A stretch of 64,000 nucleotides of DNA from Iris pallida (taxonomy: Eukaryota; Streptophyta; Magnoliopsida; Asparagales; Iridaceae), in the NCBI GenBank assembly GCA_029216955.1, contig JANAVB010010791.1, positions 4,246,158 to 4,310,157 on the forward strand, read 5' to 3'. The notes under the pieces were generated by a model. That model was not told the DNA's origin, did no database searches, and saw nothing but the letters and a program-made list of their open reading frames with translations. The position numbers and the translations under genes are program-made. This document shows positions 44,795-54,709 of the stretch, in pieces (positions within the stretch are counted from its first letter, which is position 1; each line of letters opens with the position of its first letter).

Positions 44795-45029
44795 AGACAT
44801 TTTTGCTGTGGCTCCATTACTTGTTACATATCTTGTTCAGATATAAATAATAGAGATATAAAATATATTCAGAGGTGCAAGACATGATATATTTCTTGAT
44901 AATTTTGTAGAAAATAATTATATTCATTATATCTGCTCAGAGATAATATGGACGTGGCAGAATATACTGAATATTATTATCTCAATTGACAACCTAATCG
45001 AAACGATAAGTTGCTGATGTGGATGTGAG

Positions 45030-45412
45030 ATGAACGAGAAAACCGTCAAATGATGAAATGAACGGACAAACCGTCAAAATAGATAATAACGAACGGATGA
45101 ACCGTCAAGTGATGATGAAAGAACGGGTGAACCGTCGGATGATAATGAACGGACGAACCGTCGGTTGATAATGAACGGATGAACCGTCGGGTGATAATGA
45201 ACGGATGAATCGTCGGGTGATAATGAACGGATGAACCGTCGGGTGATAATGAACGGATGAACCGTCGGGTGATAATGAACGGATGAACCGTTGGGTGATA
45301 ATGAACGGATGAACCATCGAATGAATGTGAATGGGTGAACCATCGGATGAATGTAATGAACGGACGAACCGTCAGGTGATGATGAAGGAACGGACGAACC
45401 GTCGGATGGATG
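45030..45412 (+). repeat. 26-bp minisatellite with an ACGG-N5-CCGT dyad, ~14 units
   Basis: Consensus AACGGATGAACCGTCGGG followed by TGATAATG. The central six to seven units (45145-45310) are almost identical and the edges diverge. Each good unit contains ACGG-ATGAA-CCGT, a short inverted repeat like a dimeric binding site. It ends ~20 bp before the TATA box of antisense gene 2. The His/Pro/Ser-rich ORFs on the opposite strand are products of the repeat. Confidence 0.93.
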
Positions 45413-45430
45413 TGTTGCTTAGTTATCTGC

Positions 45431-45440
45431 CTATAAATAG
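45431..45440 (+). promoter_or_regulatory. TATA box of antisense gene 2
   Basis: CTATAAATAG, 48 bp before the ATG at 45488; identical to the 10-mer used by antisense gene 1. Confidence 0.65.
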
Positions 45441-45487
45441 AACATAATTTTAGCAGAAAGGGACACTTCCCCTTTTCTAACATAAAA

Positions 45488-45754
45488 ATGTCATCTGGAG
45501 ATGCATCCAAGAAGGCTGATCTTGCCCCAAAGGTTGAGAAGGGCACTGAAGAATGTCCTATCAATCCAGTTCAACTAAAGGAGGCAGAAGTAGGCGAAGG
45601 TTCGTCTGCACCCAAGCCACCGCGAGACATCCTGGACTTTCTGCTTGAACCAGGAAGGACCGAAGAAGAGGAAGCCATGAGGATGGCCGCTTGCAACTTC
45701 CTAGTGGGTTCCAGCAAGGTGGTTCTCGGCTCTTTTGCTGACCATGTTTTTTGA
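45488..45754 (+). CDS. Antisense gene 2 of the Tat element: small intact ORF of unknown function
   Basis: 88 codons, starting MSSGDASKKADLAPKVEKG and ending FADHVF. It is hydrophilic and acidic in the middle (EEEEAMRMAAC). No domain is recognised and there is no signal peptide or membrane segment. The case for a gene is its surroundings: TATA box 45431-45440, an A-rich context before the ATG (ACATAAAAATG), no internal stop despite decay nearby, and AATAAA at 45838-45843. It lies antisense to, and just beyond the end of, the integrase reading frame. It could also be a former exon of a longer gene, or a non-coding transcript with a chance ORF; the overlapping minus-strand ORFs (45561-45828) look like shadows. 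Confidence 0.5.
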   Translation: MSSGDASKKADLAPKVEKGTEECPINPVQLKEAEVGEGSSAPKPPRDILDFLLEPGRTEEEEAMRMAACNFLVGSSKVVLGSFADHVF

Positions 45755-45837
45755 AAAGGACGGCAGTGGTCCGCGTCCAAATGTAGAGAAGGATGATAGT
45801 GACCTTCCTTAATATCATGTACTATCATTCACGATGA

Positions 45838-45843
45838 AATAAA
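45838..45843 (+). terminator. Poly(A) signal of antisense gene 2
   Basis: AATAAA followed by ATTTTATTTATG, 84 bp downstream of the stop. It lies just beyond the end of pol on the other strand, so the two transcripts would converge here. Confidence 0.5.
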
Positions 45844-45904
45844 ATTTTATTTATGAACTTGAACTTGTCTGATGATTTACAAGCATTTACATTTACACAT
45901 AGTA

Positions 45905-48900
45905 CTTTTTAAGGAACTTGCCATTGATAGGCATTATTGTAATTCATCCATCCAGTTCTGAGAGTTGATAAGCTCCATTTGAGAAGACTTTGCTTACAAC
46001 GTAGGGACCTTCCCACTTTGCATCGAATTTGCCTTTGCTCTTATGAGTCATAGTCATAGGACGTCTGACTGTTAGAACAAGTTCTCCTTACTGAAAGGCT
46101 CTGACCTTAACTTTACGGTTGAAAGTCTTAGAAATGCGAGCTTGGTATAACTCAATATGTTGTTGAGCCAATAACCGCTTCTCATCAAGTGCCTCCAATT
46201 CTTGAAGTCGAAGAAGATCATTGTTCTCTGTAGTGAGCTCGTTAGCAATGGCAATCTTTAAAGAAGGAATTTGGAGTTCCAGAGGAAGAACAACTTCACA
46301 GCCATATACCAAAGAGAAAGGTGTAAAACCCGTGGGGTTACGGACCGTAGTTCGGTAGGCCCATAGACATTCGCCAAGCTTTTTACTCCAATTCCGTTTG
46401 TTAGTGGATACAAACTTTTTGAGGAGCTTGATAATATTTTTGTTGAAGGCTTCAGCTAAACCGTTAGCGGCAGGATTGTAAGCAGTCGAGGCGACGTTGT
46501 CAATCCGGTGATCATCGCAGAATCTGGTGAATTTCTGGCTGATGAATTGTGGTCCGTTGTCATGAATGATTCGTCGAGGGACACCAAATCGATAAATGAC
46601 ATGGTGTTTGACGAAGTTGATGACACTACTGGTCTTGACTTCAGCCAAGGGTATAGCTTCAGCCCACTTAGAAAAATAGTCTGTTATTGCTAGAATGAAC
46701 CGATATCCTCTAGAAGAAGGAGGATTAATAGGACCTATGACATCCATGCCCCAAGCTTCGAAAGGCCAGGAAGCGGCTGTCGTATGTAAAAATTCTGAAG
46801 GTTGATGAATGAAATCTGCATGGATTTGACAGGCTCGACATTTTCTTGCATATTCGATGGCATCTGATACCATAGAGGGCCAATAGTAATCCATTCTTCG
46901 GATGCGATCCTGTAGTTTAGGGCCGGGCTAATGTGCTCCGCAGACACCGTCGTGAGCTTCACGTAACACCTGTTTTGCTTCCTCACCAGCTAGACAGCGT
47001 AGAAGTAGGCCATCATAAGTCCGCCGATAGAGAGTCTTGGTGGTTTGATTGTAGTAGAACCGTAGAGATCGTCGTCGAATACTTGTTGCTTCCTTAGGAT
47101 CTTCAGGGAGTATGTCGTGAACCACGAAGTCGATGAAAGGAGTTCTCCAATCTTTATTGATAACATTTATTTCAGCAAAATTACTGAACTCGATGTTACG
47201 ATTGTTTTCGACACAAAATAATTCTCGATTAGAGATAACCACCACTTGTTGTCTTCTGATGGGAACGGCTAAGACTGCTGCAAGATTAACTAAGGCATCT
47301 GCTTCAGTATTGCAAGCTCAGCGTACATATTCAATAAAGAAAGCTTCGAATGATGTAGCCATGTTGATTACTGCTTCAAAGTAAGGTACCAGATCTTGAT
47401 GACGGACTTCATAAGTTCCTCTAACCTGGTTGACAACCAGCTTAGAGTCACCATAAACTTTGAGATATTCAATGTTCAATTGCTTGGCTAATTGAAGACC
47501 GATGAGTAAAGCATTATATTCTGCTACATTATTGGAACATGATTCATCTAGTGAGTAAGCTCTTTGGATAGTTGATCCGTCTGGAGAAACGAGAACAACT
47601 CCAACTCCTGCTACAATAGCACCATTGGGTCCGATTCTGGATGCTCCGTCAAAGAATAGACGCCAGGTTGGAAATTCTTCAGAAATTATGTTGACTTCCA
47701 ACATCTCGTCTGGAATTTCATCGTAAAGCTTGGATGTTTCTGGTACAGGATGAGCCGCCAAGAAATCCGCCATCGCTTGACCTTTAACAAACTTTTAAGG
47801 AACATACACCAGGTCATATTGGGCTAGAAGAATGGCCCATGTAGCAAGCCAAGAGTTGAGTGTGCTAGGCTTCTTCATCATTACCCGAAGAGGATTGACT
47901 CGGGATATGACATGAATGGTTTAACCAATGATGTAATGCCTTGTCTTTTGAATGGCGAACATAAGGGCTAGACATTCTTTTTCAACCGGACTATAACGGT
48001 GTTCAGCACCAATCATAGTACGACTGAGATAGTAGATGGCTTGTTCATGACCTTCTTTATTCTTTTGGGCGAGTAAAGCACCCAACGAATGGTCCATAGC
48101 ACGGACATACATTAAGAATAGAATACCTGAGATTGGTGGCACCAGGACTGGTGGGTTCATGAGATATCGTTTGATGTCGTCGAATGCTTGTTGACATTCT
48201 TCAGTCCAAATAAAAGATACACCCTTCTTCATTAGTTGAGTGAATGGTCTGCAGCGTCCAGACAAGTTCGAAATGAATCTCCTGATGTACGCAAGTCGAC
48301 CTTGGAATCCTCGTAACTCTTTTAGGTTGCGTGGAGGGCGCATCTCTTGAATGGCTTTGATCTTCTCGGGATCCACGTGTATACCCTTAGAGGTAATGAC
48401 GAAGCCGAGAAATTTGCCACTAGAGACACCCAAGAATGACTTGGTGGAATTCATTTTGAGTTGATGTTGGCGCATGAGATTAAAGATTGTTCTCAAATCT
48501 TGGATATGATCTTCTTTCAGACGACTTTTAACAGCGATATCATCAACATAACATTCGACTGTTTTACGAAGATGTTCTCTGAAAATGGTACTCATGGCCC
48601 GTTGGTAAGTTGCACCAGCGTTCTTGAGACCAAATGGCATCACTGTATAGCAATAGACTCCCCGAGGAGTGCAGAAAGATGTGTGTTTTTCATCTTCGGG
48701 ATTCATCTTGATCTGATTGTATCTAGAGAATCCATCCATAAAAGATATTCGCTCGAACCCACAGGTATTGTCAATCATGACGTCCGTGATAGGGAGAGGA
48801 AATTCATCTTTCGGACATGCTTCATTAAGATCCCGAAAGTCGATGCAGACTCGGACTTTGCCGGTTTTCTTCAAAACTGGAACGACATTGGCTACCCAAT

Positions 48901-49597
48901 CAGGATGTTGTTCTTCTCGAATAAAGCCACAAGCGATAAGCTTCTTGACTTCATCATCAATTGCGTCCATCATTTCAGGCTTGAATCGCCGTTGCTGCTG
49001 TTTGACTGGTTTAGCATTAGACAAAATGTTCAGTTTGTGAGTAGCAATTTTGGGATCTAAACCTGGCATGTCTTCGTAACTCCAAGTAAAGACGTCAATG
49101 TCTTCTTTAATGAGAAGAATCAACTCTTGTTTATCTGCTTCTGGAAGATTCTTGCTAATAAAGATTGGATGAGGTGACTCGCTTTCTCCTACATCAACTT
49201 GAACTAGTTGATCTTCAGTAGGAGGTTCTCTTTGTTCAAATCGGAGTACCCACTGATTATCCATCTGTTGAGCCCAAGGATCTGTTTCAGGATTTTTTTC
49301 AATGTCCTCATCATATCCTTTCGGAAGTTCAGCGGAGACCATATTAGAAGATACGATTACACGATGGACTTCACCAATGCTAGTGTCAGAATCCCATGAC
49401 CTGGAATCAGAAGAGTTAGAACGTTCTTCGTTATCAGAGTCGGAGACTGCTGGGGATAACATCGGAGGAGAAGCATATCCGAGACCTCTTTTGGTCCTGC
49501 TGTAATATATTTCTGACTTTCCTTGTGGAACAGCGGTACGAAGAGGAGTCTTTCTGCCTTTACCGTAATTGAGGCCACTCTTGAAGTCATAACCCAT
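45905..49597 (-). pseudogene. Tat pol: RT, RNase H, second RNase H, integrase
   Basis: One minus-strand frame holds from 49597 to ~46088, then continues to ~45905. RT at ~49100-48300: VRVCIDFRDLNEACPKD, SFMDGFSRYNQI, VMPFGLKNAGATYQ and catalytic YVDD. First RNase H: DHSLGALLAQ, YYLSRTMIGAEHRYSPVEKE. A stop at 47921-47923 (IIG*) and another near 47795 precede the second RNase H (47773-47318): FFDGASR, NNVAEYNALLIGLQLA, YGDSKLVVNQV. Integrase (47245-46088): HHCC remnants (HDGVCGAH, CRACQ), WGMDVIGPI, HDNGPQF, NPAANGLAEAFN, then KGKFDAKWEGPYVV near 46030-45990. Further stops at ~47315, ~46925 and 46088 (AFQ*). Catalytic acids are present, so the damage is mainly stops. Confidence 0.93.
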
Positions 49598-50605
49598 TTT
49601 TCGGACGATGTCTTTTGATTGTTGACTGTAACGACGGAATTGAAGATGTCCCGTGTCGTTAACTTTGCTATCATCCGTATAGCTGAATTTTTGTTCCGGT
49701 CTTTTACTAAAAAGTATTGGACGTTCACCTTTCTTGCGAGCAGGAACAATACGATATGAATCTTTTGGGTGTTCACATGAAACTTCTGTTTGAAGAGATT
49801 TACAACTCCTATTGTAAATGATTTGAAGCTATCTAACATATCCAAATAGCATTTAGTATGATAAATAACATCAGTATATTGGAAAGTAGATGCTTTTTCA
49901 TTGATATGTACATCTGTATTTACAGCAGGACCTTTAGCCTTAGTAGCCTTAGTCAGATTGATTACAAGAGGGGGAGAAGAAGAACGTAGAGGAGGCTTGT
50001 TACGACGAAGGTCAATAACAAGTGGCTCAGAAGAGTTGAGCTCCCTTTTTTTCTTCTTGTGAGTTAAATCAACAACAAGTGGCTCAGAAGAAATGAGCTG
50101 CTTTTTGTCCTTGTTACGACGTAACTCGATAACAAGTGGCACAGAAGAGGTGAGCCCCCTTTTTTCTTGATCGTCATCAGTAGATTGCCTCTGGACTGGC
50201 AAGTGAATAGCAAGTGGTCTAGAAGATTGAGGATGAGAAACGCGTCCTTTGACAGGTATAATGAGAGTGTCATTGGGCACTGCTTCTTGATCTTCTTCAG
50301 TATCCATTGCCAATACCACTTTCATAAATTCCTCCTTGTATATACGAGCGTCGTTACAATATGCTTCGACACCCTTGAAAGGATAAAGGTCTGCAACTTC
50401 TTTGTGAACTTGTCCTTTGTCATCAACATATTTAAAGCATTGATGAAGATTTGATGGAACAATGTTATGTTCATGGAGGAAAGGTCTTCCCAGAAGAGCG
50501 TTGTAAGAACAACCATGATTGTCGATGATATAAAAGGTCACCTTTGTGCGAAGATTGCCTATTTGGAGTTTTAGACGAATCTTACCCAAAGGTTCACTCC
50601 TTGGT
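49357..50605 (-). pseudogene. Tat protease C-terminal part and linker to RT, frame-shifted
   Basis: A 410-codon minus-strand ORF whose useful part is 50605-49600: EPLGKIRLKLQIGNLR, VTFYIIDNHGCSYNALLGRPFLHEH (protease flap and C-terminal Gly-Arg motif) and then a low-complexity linker with repeated SSEPLVIDLRRNK / SGPLVVDLTHKKK-like units (50200-49950). A one-base shift near 50605 separates it from the gag-protease frame, and another near 49600 separates it from GYDFKSGLNYGKGRKTP in the RT frame. After ~49600 this ORF is only a shadow of pol. Confidence 0.8.
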
Positions 50606-53249
50606 TGAATCCCAGGATAGTGGTGATTGTGCTTGAAAGACTATACACTGGTATCTTTAATGCGTCTAACATTGTCTTTGGCATGATGCTGAGTGCCGAC
50701 CCTGGATCTATCAGGATACGATCAACTTTCATCGAATCGACATACCCTGTATAGTAAAGAGGATGATCATGTCTATTATCCTCCAGCAGCATATCATCCT
50801 GAGTGAAAGTGATATTTGGAATCAACTCCAGGACACTATGACAATGATGACAAGAGACCGGTTCGGCTTCCGGCTTTTTGAGAAGAGTTAGGCAAGTTTC
50901 AGCCTGCATTAGGGCTTCACTTAGAGTTTCTCGAGTCTCTTTAGAAAGGCACAAGAGCTCGAAGATTGATAGCCTAGCCGGTGTATTGGCTAGTTGAGCC
51001 AATATATCAAAGTTGTATGGCTTTTCAAGTCCTGTATGAGATGATTTCTTCAAGGGTTTGTCAAAACAGACTTGTTGCTTGCCTCTGTCAGCAACTACTA
51101 CGACTGGTGAAGATGTGGAAGGAATCTCTTCAGAGGAAGTAGATTGCACTGGAATAGGTTCAGAAGAAGAGGTAGGCTCCTCTTGAGCTTCAGAATGATC
51201 TTTCAAATAGGCTTTCCCTGATCTGGTGCCTAGCAGAATTTTTTCGTCAACGATGGGTTCAAAAGACACCATGTTGCAGGTCTTTATCTTGCTTTTAGAA
51301 CGACCTTTCTTCTTGGAAGAAGAGGACACTTCGAATTTCGGAGCAAGATCGGGATGGATCCACATAATCTCGCCGTTATCAAGAGACAAGGGGACAAGAC
51401 CTTCATTTGGTGGAAGCGGGAGATTCTCAATCTCAAGAGTAGCTTTAGGAATATGAATGACACCGTGCTGTACCATCTGCGGAGGAAAATCTCCAAACTG
51501 GACTGAAACCATATTCGCAGTAACAGTCTTCTCATCTTGCTGCAGAGTGATGACACCAGCATTGACAAGCTCTTGAATTTTGCCTTTAAGCACGTAGCAT
51601 GCTCGAGTAGGATGCCCAATGAACCTGTGGTAGACACAATATTTAGGATGATCTGTCTTACCGACTTCATCAGGTTTCTTTGGATCTGGAAGCTGAATCT
51701 TGTTGCTTTTGAGTAAACATTCAAAAATGCTTGCAGTGTCATTCTCGTCGAAGGAATATTCTACTTTCGGACGAGGTTCTCTCGGTGGAGGTGCAGAAGG
51801 AGTCGGAGTGGATGTAGGTGGAGCCACATTGACAGCCAAAGATTCTTTATTCTTATTCAAATTGATGTTCAAAGTCTCTTTTGCTTTGTGGTTGTTCTGG
51901 CGGTTGCCACCACCTGATGTCTGGTGTTCATCTTGATCGGGGTTAGACATCTGTACCCCCAATTGCTTAAACTTTTCAGCACTCACTTTCGCAGCTTTGG
52001 CGTTGACAATGAATGAAGGCCAATCTTGGAACTGGGTAGATCCTGTCCATATACTGATGATAGGCAAAAGATTTGCCTTACAAGTATCAATTGTAACAGC
52101 AGCTGGAGTTCCGGGAGGCATCTTCAGGGCTTCACGGTGGAACCGTTCGATGAAACTCTCAGCAGTTTCATTTTGTTTCTGTTTGATTTTGTTGAGAGCC
52201 GACATAGTCATGTCGTTGAATCCTTCATAAAATCGTTCCAGAAAGATTTGCTTAAGACCTGAGAAGGAAGTGATACAACCATCAGGCAAACTTCTGTACC
52301 AATCATATGCTACGCCGGCTAAACAACCGACGAACACTCTGGTAAGAAGAGCGTCATTTGGTTGGAGTTGAACGGTAATTACCTCAAAATGATTGATGAA
52401 CTGACTAGGAGAAGTACTGCCATCAAACAAAGAGATTGTTGGAATCTTGTACTTTGGTAGAAACGGGACCTCTTTCCACTCAACTGGATAGGGCTGCTTA
52501 ATCCCTAATCTTTGTAAGTTATCTTTCTCTTTGAAAGTTTTGAACTGAGTTCGCAAGAGTTTGACAGCTTCATTGGCGTCTTCAGATGACGAAGAAGGAG
52601 CAGGTTGAGTTAGAGTAGTAGGAGGAGGAACAGCATTGTAAGTACTACCCCCAGCTCCCGACTGACTAGGTGTAGTTTGAACTTGTACTTGTACAGGAGG
52701 CATTTGAGGAGAAACTACCCCCAGCCCAGTATTGGCAGATACTGAAGAAGCTATGATCTCTGGATTTATAGCAGTAGGTACAATCGGTGGTATGGCGTGT
52801 TGTGCCACTATGATAGAGTGCATACTAGCAACCATTTCAGCCATGGTTTTTAGCTTGTCTTCAAGTGCAGCGATTCGCTGTTCCTGATTTGTGGAAGTTG
52901 AAGCATCTAGATCTTCATTGACAACATAAGCTGTCACTTCTCTTGGTACGGTGGAAGACACTGTCTGTTCAGAGCTTTCGTTATATGCATCATAGTCGGA
53001 GAAAGAATCGTCTCCTGACTGAGAAGTAGGAAGATAACCTGAAGGGTTTTGAGGAAGATTCCTTTGACCGATTGTGTCTCGACTTCGAGAACGGGTATGT
53101 CGAAACACTCCTTCAGAAGATTCTTGGAGTAATTCTAAATACCGTTGACTTGGTTTACGAGGTTTGCCATGCTTAGAATACCTTCTACCCCCAGTATTTT
53201 GGGAAGTCATGTTGATAGGAGCATACAAGACTTCATCATCTTCTGACAT
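50571..53249 (-). CDS. Tat gag with N-terminal part of protease
   Basis: 892 codons, uninterrupted. The N-terminal third is Ser/Gln/Pro-rich with a short coiled coil (EQRIAALEDKLKTMAEMV). The Ty3 gag core follows: TRVFVGCLAGVAYDWYRSLP, IFLERFYEGFNDMTMSALNKIKQ, ETAESFIERFHREALKMP. A zinc-knuckle-like motif is YCVYHRFIGHPTRACYVLKGKIQ (C-x2-H-x4-H-x4-C), typical of the Tat group. The protease active site is LIDPGSALSIMP near the C-terminus, with DPG in place of DTG/DSG, as in some Tat elements. The ORF ends in GFNQGVNLW because of a shift near 50605; the intended frame continues to 49600. In an intact element gag, protease and pol would be one polyprotein. Confidence 0.88.
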   Translation of the reverse strand: MSEDDEVLYAPINMTSQNTGGRRYSKHGKPRKPSQRYLELLQESSEGVFRHTRSRSRDTIGQRNLPQNPSGYLPTSQSGDDSFSDYDAYNESSEQTVSSTVPREVTAYVVNEDLDASTSTNQEQRIAALEDKLKTMAEMVASMHSIIVAQHAIPPIVPTAINPEIIASSVSANTGLGVVSPQMPPVQVQVQTTPSQSGAGGSTYNAVPPPTTLTQPAPSSSSEDANEAVKLLRTQFKTFKEKDNLQRLGIKQPYPVEWKEVPFLPKYKIPTISLFDGSTSPSQFINHFEVITVQLQPNDALLTRVFVGCLAGVAYDWYRSLPDGCITSFSGLKQIFLERFYEGFNDMTMSALNKIKQKQNETAESFIERFHREALKMPPGTPAAVTIDTCKANLLPIISIWTGSTQFQDWPSFIVNAKAAKVSAEKFKQLGVQMSNPDQDEHQTSGGGNRQNNHKAKETLNINLNKNKESLAVNVAPPTSTPTPSAPPPREPRPKVEYSFDENDTASIFECLLKSNKIQLPDPKKPDEVGKTDHPKYCVYHRFIGHPTRACYVLKGKIQELVNAGVITLQQDEKTVTANMVSVQFGDFPPQMVQHGVIHIPKATLEIENLPLPPNEGLVPLSLDNGEIMWIHPDLAPKFEVSSSSKKKGRSKSKIKTCNMVSFEPIVDEKILLGTRSGKAYLKDHSEAQEEPTSSSEPIPVQSTSSEEIPSTSSPVVVVADRGKQQVCFDKPLKKSSHTGLEKPYNFDILAQLANTPARLSIFELLCLSKETRETLSEALMQAETCLTLLKKPEAEPVSCHHCHSVLELIPNITFTQDDMLLEDNRHDHPLYYTGYVDSMKVDRILIDPGSALSIMPKTMLDALKIPVYSLSSTITTILGFNQGVNLWVRFV

Positions 53250-53561
53250 AGGTTCAGATTTAGCAAAAGTCAGACGATCGAAGACAGTTCATTTTGTTGT
53301 TTGACAACAACATTGGATGATGACTTTGTGGTTGCAATGATTATCAGATGGTGGAACTGAAGGTGTTGAAATATTGTCTCATTTTTGTCTGAGATGTTCT
53401 CGGAGATCGGGAACAACAGCCGGACGAGGAAAACTCTGAGGGATCTGTTCTTTGATAATATTCGGAACATGATTCCGATTCTTCAAATGTTTAGTCCCCT
53501 GAGTGTACAGGGAAGTGCTCACTTCATTGGCATAAGTGTCAGGATTTTTAACCCTGGAAAT

Positions 53562-54707
53562 TTATTTTTGATGATGTTTGGTCTTCGGCATTGGCTGTTT
53601 GCGTTTCACCGAAGTGGGTCTGTTAAGATAAGTTCTAAGTTCAGCAAATTCACCCCCAGGGGTTTTTGTTTGAGACACCAGCAGTTTTTCTTGTCTGGAA
53701 CGGGAAATCTTGAGAGTCGGGAGGTCCTGGAATTCTGCTACAGGGGTAGGCAGAATACCTCTTTGGTCAGTACAAGTTCTCTTGTTATAAAGGAAAGAAG
53801 AATCCTTGTTTGAAAGAGTTCTAGTACTGATTGGTGCCGAGGCACGTTCAGATTGATCTTCTTCGGTAAAGACTGAAGAAGATTGAGAAAAGACCAAAGG
53901 GCCTTTTCCTTTGTTTTGTGAAGAAGGGTTAGCTAAAGAGCATTTTCCTCTGTTGTCTTCCAAGTCATGGGACAAGGAAGTTTGAGAAAAGACCAACGGA
54001 CCTTTTCCTTTGTTTTGAAGAGGAAGAGGAATAGCCAAAAGACTACCCCCAGTGGATTGCACAAGAGCAACATTGTGTTTGGGAAGAGGAGCAGAGCCTT
54101 TTTCCTTGTTATGAGAAGAAGAGAGTTTAGCCAAAAGGCTGTCACTCTTGGATTGCGCAGAAGCAGTTTGCGCTTGAATGGATGGCGCACTAGTTTTAGC
54201 CACAGAAAGTGTGGTTTGTGCATCAGAAGTTCTTGCTATAGAGTGCTTAGGGTAGACTCTGGATGCTGGAATATTAGACTGCGCAGACAGATTGGCAGCC
54301 AATTGCGCCAGGGGCATATGAGTCTTGTACTTGTCTAAGGCAGCATATGAAGTCTTCTGTGTACTGGCAGAAACAGATTGTGCAGCAGTGGCAGAGACAG
54401 ATTGTGCAGCATGCTTGATGACAGAAGCTTTGGACTGTGCAGCAGTCTTGATAGCAGACTGCGCAGAAGTCTTGCTTGCAGCATTAATAGACTGCGCAGC
54501 AGTCTTTGGGACCCACACTGGGCACACTTTGCTTGTGGCAGCAGTGGTTATAGTGCGAGGAGTGGTCTTGGAATTGATCATAGACTCGTAGGCTGTCTGG
54601 TTAATCTTCACAACCAGTGTCTTCTGCGTCTTTCCGATAGACGCTACGTCACATTGAGTTGTCACTTTCTCATCGGAGGAGAAAGTCGTCCCAAGCAGAG
54701 TCGCCAT
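53562..54707 (-). CDS. Tat ORF1 upstream of gag (Ala/Gln/Ser-rich, unknown function)
   Basis: 381 codons, intact. The ATG (54707-54705) overlaps the PBS, so the first residues MATLLGT are encoded by the primer site. Residues ~55-135 are rich in AAQS/SAQS repeats (KTAAQSINAASKTSAQS), encoded by TGCGCAGTC/TGTGCAG words. A second repeat, QNKGKGPLVFSQ, occurs twice at residues ~225-275. A basic C-terminus (VKRKQPMPKTKHHQK) resembles an NLS. No catalytic domain is seen. Tat/Ogre elements are known to carry an ORF1 here with no assigned role. A 312-bp gap without a good ORF separates it from gag. Confidence 0.75.
   Translation of the reverse strand: MATLLGTTFSSDEKVTTQCDVASIGKTQKTLVVKINQTAYESMINSKTTPRTITTAATSKVCPVWVPKTAAQSINAASKTSAQSAIKTAAQSKASVIKHAAQSVSATAAQSVSASTQKTSYAALDKYKTHMPLAQLAANLSAQSNIPASRVYPKHSIARTSDAQTTLSVAKTSAPSIQAQTASAQSKSDSLLAKLSSSHNKEKGSAPLPKHNVALVQSTGGSLLAIPLPLQNKGKGPLVFSQTSLSHDLEDNRGKCSLANPSSQNKGKGPLVFSQSSSVFTEEDQSERASAPISTRTLSNKDSSFLYNKRTCTDQRGILPTPVAEFQDLPTLKISRSRQEKLLVSQTKTPGGEFAELRTYLNRPTSVKRKQPMPKTKHHQK
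54688..54706 (-). promoter_or_regulatory. Primer binding site of the Tat element
   Basis: The minus strand reads TGGCGACTCTGCTTGGGAC three bases after the LTR end. It resembles the TGGCGACTC... sites of Tat/Ogre elements, which I recall as matching a tRNA-Arg; the exact tRNA was not checked. Confidence 0.7.
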
Positions 54708-54709
54708 TT

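Noticed and set aside
45046..45564. 172-codon His/Pro/Ser-rich minus ORF that looks like a repeat protein
   Set aside because: It is the reverse reading of the 26-bp minisatellite. The array also resembles a CRISPR at first glance, but it has no unique spacers and lies in a plant retrotransposon.
48461..49060. 199-codon plus ORF opposite RT
   Set aside because: A shadow of the well-supported RT frame on the minus strand; no domain of its own.
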